The notes beneath the pieces were generated by a model, which searched no databases, was not told the origin of the DNA, and saw nothing but the letters and a program-made list of their open reading frames with translations. 64,000 nucleotides of DNA from Cymbomonas tetramitiformis (lineage: Eukaryota; Chlorophyta; Pyramimonadophyceae; Pyramimonadales; Pyramimonadaceae): NCBI GenBank assembly GCA_001247695.2, contig LGRX02028683.1, forward strand, positions 17,174 to 81,173, written 5' to 3'. Each line of letters starts with the position of its first letter. Within the stretch, counting starts at the first letter, position 1. Both the position numbers and the translations under genes were made by a program. Of the stretch, positions 59,908 through 64,000 are shown in pieces.

Positions 59908-60145
59908 TGCTGGACTTTAGGTTCAGGGTTATTATTATGGGCTCTGATAGCCCCTAGCCTGACCCGTCTCTGATCGGAACCGTGACTCCGCTAGTAGCTA
60001 GGATGACAGTACAGTAGTACTGTACTGTCAGTCATCACTACTTCGTATTATCCGGGTTTCCGAGATGCATGATAAAAGCACTCGGCCGGACTGTTTATGG
60101 AGCTTAGCCAGTTCGTTTTCACCGAGCGGAACACCCGTTCTCGCA
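59908..60145 (+). repeat. 3' LTR of element E (238 bp)
   Basis: It has the same termini as the 5' LTR 24.6 kb away and is followed by ACTAT, the target duplication. Its right edge is also the insertion point of the element at 60151. Confidence 0.9.
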
Positions 60146-60150
60146 ACTAT

Positions 60151-61208
60151 TGTCTATTGCCAGATCGGTGGGTTTACCCACCGTAACAGGCTGTTACGGT
60201 GGGTAAACCAACCCTACGCTTTTGGCGCGTAACGGGGTCGTTACGCGGATCCGCAAGAAATGTGACATTATAGTGACGAACTAGACACCTAAAACCAATA
60301 CTAAAAGTACTCGGGGGTCAATAGACTTGGCGGCAAACGCTGTTAAACATGCCTCCAATTGCGCTCAACTTGAGAAAACGTGAGAAAATTATAGGGTGTG
60401 AGTTATGCATTCCCGCTGGTGCGTGTGGGCGGGAATGGGCTGTCCAAGAGTTTGGCGGGCAATGCCCCAACCCCCTTCAATATAGCTTGAAGGCTCTAGT
60501 GACCGCATGTGACCCGGACAAAGCACCTGGCAAGCGATTCGAAGTGACGTTTGAATATGACGGAGACAAGCACGCGAAGTCCCTCGTCTTCATCACCGCG
60601 TATTTGCATTTGGGTGAATGCATGACAATACACATGCTTAAACCACAGTGGATTGCCTTGTTGAGATAAAAATCGTTTGGTCTATGAATGTATTATGATG
60701 TATAAACTTTTGCAGCTGCTAGAGCTGTACCCATTGACGTGAACTTATTTTCCCCACGAAACCCTATGAAAATAACGGATTTCAGCCAATTTTAGGGCTT
60801 AATGAACCCCGACACCCCCATGGTAACGTAACATGCCTACAATATGCACATGCCTCCCCAAGTGATTTACATCAAAACTTGACATTGTCAACTATCATAT
60901 ATGAAGTGCCAACCCTAAGAACGCATACTAGCGCCTCCCTCCGTACGGCACGGATCTACCAATATTTGTGACACTTGTAAAGCCACCGTAAGCAAATTTC
61001 CCAACCCACCATAATATTTGGCAACTTCATGCGCCTCTTACATATCGAAAACACCTTAGAATTGTGCAAAGTATGTTTTCCATGTTCGAAGGGATGTTTG
61101 TCATGAAACATAGGTTTGAGACCATATACGCTGTTACATAGAAGCTTTGGGTTGTTTAAAATCGCCATTACGGTGGGTTAACCCACCGTACCCATTTGGC
61201 AATAGACA
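60151..61208. mobile_element. Non-autonomous terminal-inverted-repeat DNA element (about 1.06 kb)
   Basis: The ends are TGTCTATTGCCAGAT on the left and, inverted, TGTCTATTGCCAAAT. Each is followed inward by a palindromic GGTGGGTT(T/A)ACCCACCGTAA. CTAT (or ACTAT, if the last base is shared) duplicates outside both ends (60146-60150 and 61208-61212). It holds one 106-codon ORF without transposase motifs. Confidence 0.75.
60349..60669 (+). CDS. Unrecognised 106-codon ORF inside the TIR element
   Basis: It begins MPPIALNLRKREKIIGC and contains six cysteines, two in a C-X2-C pair (CELC), in its first half. No family was recognised. It could be a captured gene fragment or chance; it occupies about a third of the element and uses a plain ATG with no clear signal. 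Confidence 0.25.
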   Translation: MPPIALNLRKREKIIGCELCIPAGACGREWAVQEFGGQCPNPLQYSLKALVTACDPDKAPGKRFEVTFEYDGDKHAKSLVFITAYLHLGECMTIHMLKPQWIALLR

Positions 61209-61212
61209 CTAT

Positions 61213-62520
61213 GGATATTCGTGGCCGAACGATCCAACGCTTGGCCGAAGCCTGGCCGACCAACCGGAGGTCTTAGAGAATATTTCGTTCCTACACACTT
61301 GCTACTTGTAATGAAAACTGCGTACGTACAGTCCCGCAACGCAAGCCAACGAAAGTCTTATGATCACTTGATCAGTCCGACGTGCATCCTCACTTGACTT
61401 TCGGACGATCTTTCTCGGAGGATGGCAAACCTAAACTGGTGTGCGTTGTGCGTATTTTTATGGTTATTGTTATTCATCTCCAACGTTTTTTCTGTTGGTT
61501 GCAGTTGAGATTACTGAAATCGGTCAGGACATCGACGAACGCACCGATGATCATGCATAGGGTTCTAGTCGACTAGGCGTGCGTGATGAGTGGGAAGCCT
61601 CTTGCAACGATTCTGGGGGTGCAATCCTTATCGCTGATGAACCTGAAACCTCTGATCCTCCTCTGCATTTTATTTACTGTGGATTTCGGCGAGACAAGTT
61701 CTCGTGCATCCAGACCACAGCTATTCCATTTACGAGTTGGGATACGTTTCTTCCTATGACCCTCCACTCATGGTTCGCAAGGGTGCCGAGCCCGACATTT
61801 TGAGCTATCAAACGTAATAATGTAGTCAGTAGTTCTCAATGTGAACATATTTGGGGTTGTGTCTGCAAACTGACGGGCCGTTTACCATTCAGGCAATATC
61901 TCACGCCTTGCCTATCTATTCGAGCCGTAACAATGATGTCCGTAATGAGGGTACCGAGCCCGACATTTTGAGCTATCAAACGTAATACGACGGTCAATTT
62001 TAAATCAAAAATTCTAAATATTTCGATTTCGACCTTTGGCCGAAGGCCGGCCGAACATGCTTAGGGTGCATTTACCTTCAAATTCCATCGCCACCCCGGC
62101 CGAAGGCCGGCCGTAGGATAAATGCGAACTGGCCGGCCCGGCCGAAGGCCGGCCGATGGGATTTTCATGTGTTGGCCGTACAACCTCCCTACGTTTCTAG
62201 ACGGGTTCAATACACGTGTTGAACACGTATTGGAGGCATATTGGAGGCATATTGGAGACGGTATGCTAATATCTGGACATTCCAATACACGTGTAACATA
62301 TTGGCCAAACTATTGAACCGCGATCAGCCTGGACACCGCGAAAATGAGTATGCTAGCATGGGCACCCAAATGGTGTCAGACTCACCCACTAGCACTTGGT
62401 ATCATCTAAGGAAGGGTCTAGCGTTATGGGGACAAGTTTTCACGGCATTTGGACGCGTATCGCAGAAGTCGGTTCTGGGGGGCTTTTTGAATTGGGGCCC
62501 CGATGTATTGAAATAAGGCA
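61213..62520. other. Repeat-bearing intergenic stretch
   Basis: A 39-bp block starting GGGT(G/A)CCGAGCCCGACA occurs at 61781 and 61949. GGCCGAAGGCCGGCC occurs three times (62038-62052, 62098-62112, 62140-62154). Small ORFs at 61382-61576 and 61579-61803 look faintly coding (ADEPETSDPPLHFIYCGF) but no family or splice chain could be supported. Confidence 0.4.
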
Positions 62521-62539
62521 AAACGATTGGAGGGGTGTT

Positions 62540-62745
62540 CAATATGCCTGCAACCGCCTGCAACACACGTATTGAACATGTGTTGAACACATGTTGAAAC
62601 ATTCACGCATAAGGAATCGTTCAATACATGTGCAATATGTCTACAATCAGATGAATCATTCAACACGTTTGCAATATATGTGTTGAACACATATTGAAAC
62701 ATTCCCTCATGCAGAATATCTTTAATACATGTGCAATATGTCTAC
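62540..62745. repeat. Tandem ~100-bp repeat with TGTTGAACACAT dyads
   Basis: Two units share GTGTTGAACACATxTTGAAACATTC, then about 25 variable bases, then ACATGTGCAATATGTCTACAATCAGA. Related AATATGT/ACATATT words fill the introns of the adjacent gene. Confidence 0.65.
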
Positions 62746-62890
62746 AATCAGAGTGAATTATGCAACACATGACTGCATGGGGTAAAGGGGTAAGACCCCC
62801 CTGCTGCTCACATATTGCATAATACTTACAATATGTCCGCAATACGTATCTGGTATATTACAGGTATATCAAATGTGTACAGAGGCACTA

Positions 62891-64000
62891 CTATGCGTCA
62901 TCACACTTTCTGCGGTACCACATTCCAGTGGGGATGTCGGTGAGCCCTGCGCATCGCACGTGCATAGCCTCTTTGCAGCCTGCCCTCTCACACAGAAGGA
63001 GCTCGCCACCGACTCTACACTTCCCGCATGTGTCAAAGTGACCATCACTACCTACGGGCCTATCAACGAGTGCAAGTTTCTCCATATTGCGGTCGCTCGT
63101 ATCAAGTATCACCGCTGAATCCATGCAGGGGTGTTTGACTATCACTACTTGCGCTTGGACTTGATTGGCCAGTAGGTAGGGCTCTCGGTTGTCCATAGTG
63201 TACTTGGAGGTGTCCCATGGGTTGAAGGTGTAGTAAGCCTTGGACACCTTGTCCACGCCGAGGATGGAGTTCTTCAGCTTGAAGCTTGCGATCTGAGTTT
63301 CCGTGGGCACGGGTAGCCAATCACATTTTAAAAAAGTGTAGAGCACACCGCCAATGCTAACCCGCAGAATGGCGTTGATGATACCATACCTGCGCACGAA
63401 ATGTTCAATCTTTTTGTAATATACGTACAACATATCCTTAGTATGTTAGGAACGTATTGCATATATGTTGCAGAGATATACGAAAAGGCAAAGAAGCATG
63501 CAAACTGGTGGTTGAGGTCGTACCTGTCCTCCCACTCGTCATCGGCATCGGCATCATTCTTGGGGAAGGATGCGCGGACGAAACACTGGGTTGTCACTTT
63601 CCCTTTGTCCCCGTCTCTAGTGCGATAGAAGACACCGCCGATGTTCACCTTGTTGTACTTGGAACACATGGGTTCGGGACCCATCATGAGCGACTTCTCG
63701 TAAGCCGTGTATTGACGACCAAGCCATCCTTCAGGGTCCTCCAATGGACCGAACGCGATCGCGGGCACAACACCCACCTCTTGTCGGTACCGCAGTGCTT
63801 GTTTAGAGCGCGCGGCATTCTCCCTGTGATGACAACATATTCTTAGTATACTTACAATATACAGTATGATAAACATACAGAAACAAGTTGACAATATGTT
63901 GCAGGTATACTACAGATAGTACATGCGTGCGAGCTTGCAGGTTGCACCTCCGCCGGAACAGGTCGTACTCAGCATGTTGTTGAAAAAGCTTTCGGTAAGC
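62891..64000 (-). CDS. 3' part of a spliced transposon-associated gene with a PHD-like finger (partial)
   Basis: Three exons can be chained with matching phases and GT-AG introns: 64000(+)-63948, 63823-63524 and 63389-62891. The protein contains VNIGGVFYRTRDGDKGKVTTQ and then RYGIINAILRVSIGGVLYTFLKCDWLP, followed by a segment ending PYLLANQVQAQVVIV. This layout (GGVxY/F, cDW, later a filled-in FYV-like end) resembles domains found beside CACTA-type transposases (DUF4216-like), which is a family-level guess. The C-terminus CGKCRVGGELLLCERAGC, MHVRC and WYRRKC is a PHD-type zinc finger, except that one zinc ligand of the last pair reads Arg. The gene continues beyond the right edge; the stop codon is at 62891. 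Confidence 0.6.

Larger units (their letters stand above)
35102..60145 (+). mobile_element. Short-LTR retrotransposon E (gag only), split by gypsy #2
   Basis: LTRs at 35102-35336 and 59908-60145 are nearly identical and both have TG...CA ends. ACTAT precedes the left LTR (35097-35101) and follows the right one (60146-60150), as expected for the 5-bp target duplication of one insertion. With gypsy #2 (35367-57169) and one copy of its target duplication GTAAT removed, E is about 3.2 kb: 5' LTR, a PBS-like GGTTATGCGCG, a short leader, one gag-like ORF and the 3' LTR. There is no pol, so E is non-autonomous. Confidence 0.8.

Overview
This 64-kb window looks like nuclear DNA of a transposon-rich eukaryote. 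There are spliced genes with GT-AG introns, RNA polymerase III type tRNA-Ser genes, and almost wall-to-wall nested transposable elements. The two largest elements have the composition reported for the Dualen/RandI non-LTR family described from Chlamydomonas (cysteine protease, APE endonuclease, RT, RNase H and a second, restriction-like endonuclease). That points to a green alga or a related protist, but the sequence alone does not fix the organism. No ordinary host protein gene could be recognised.

Layout from left to right. 1-4.4 kb: the 5' tandem-repeat end of a third Dualen-like element whose body lies off the left edge, with a 902-codon repetitive ORF. 4.28-5.54 kb: a non-autonomous inverted-repeat element. 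5.8-11.8 kb: a Ty3/gypsy chromovirus remnant (minus strand; gag and C-terminal chromodomain, most of pol deleted) interrupted inside gag by a complete hAT DNA transposon (6734-10609, TSD GTACAGTT). The hAT transposase gene has five exons and starts with a chromodomain. 12.4-29.8 kb: a second Ty3/gypsy family, copy #1 (minus strand; protease and RT, gag, a 3.3-kb leader and the 5' LTR), interrupted by Dualen-like element A (14293-24754, TSD TCCTTAACC). 30.15-31.24 kb: a non-autonomous hAT element (TSD CTCGTAGT). 31.2-35.1 kb: sequence with no recognisable gene except two identical, divergently arranged tRNA-Ser(AGA) genes.

35.1-60.15 kb is one nest. A short-LTR, gag-only retrotransposon E has LTRs at 35102-35336 and 59908-60145, with the target duplication ACTAT outside both. 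It was invaded by gypsy copy #2 (35367-57169; two 630-bp LTRs, TSD GTAAT), which carries no coding region of its own. Copy #2 was in turn invaded by Dualen-like element B (about 42716-54230, 13-bp TSD), whose 3810-codon ORF is still open. A terminal-inverted-repeat element (60151-61208) sits exactly at the right edge of E. At 62.9-64 kb is the 3' part of a spliced, minus-strand, transposon-associated gene ending in a PHD-like finger; it continues past the right edge.

The most striking content is in elements A and B. Both polyproteins carry, between RT and RNase H, a chromodomain-like segment followed by a domain strongly resembling the PCIF1/CAPAM adenosine-N6 methyltransferase. The usual NPPF motif reads NPEY in both. 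Chromodomains or chromodomain-like segments thus occur in three unrelated element classes here: a gypsy chromovirus, a hAT transposon and Dualen-like LINEs.
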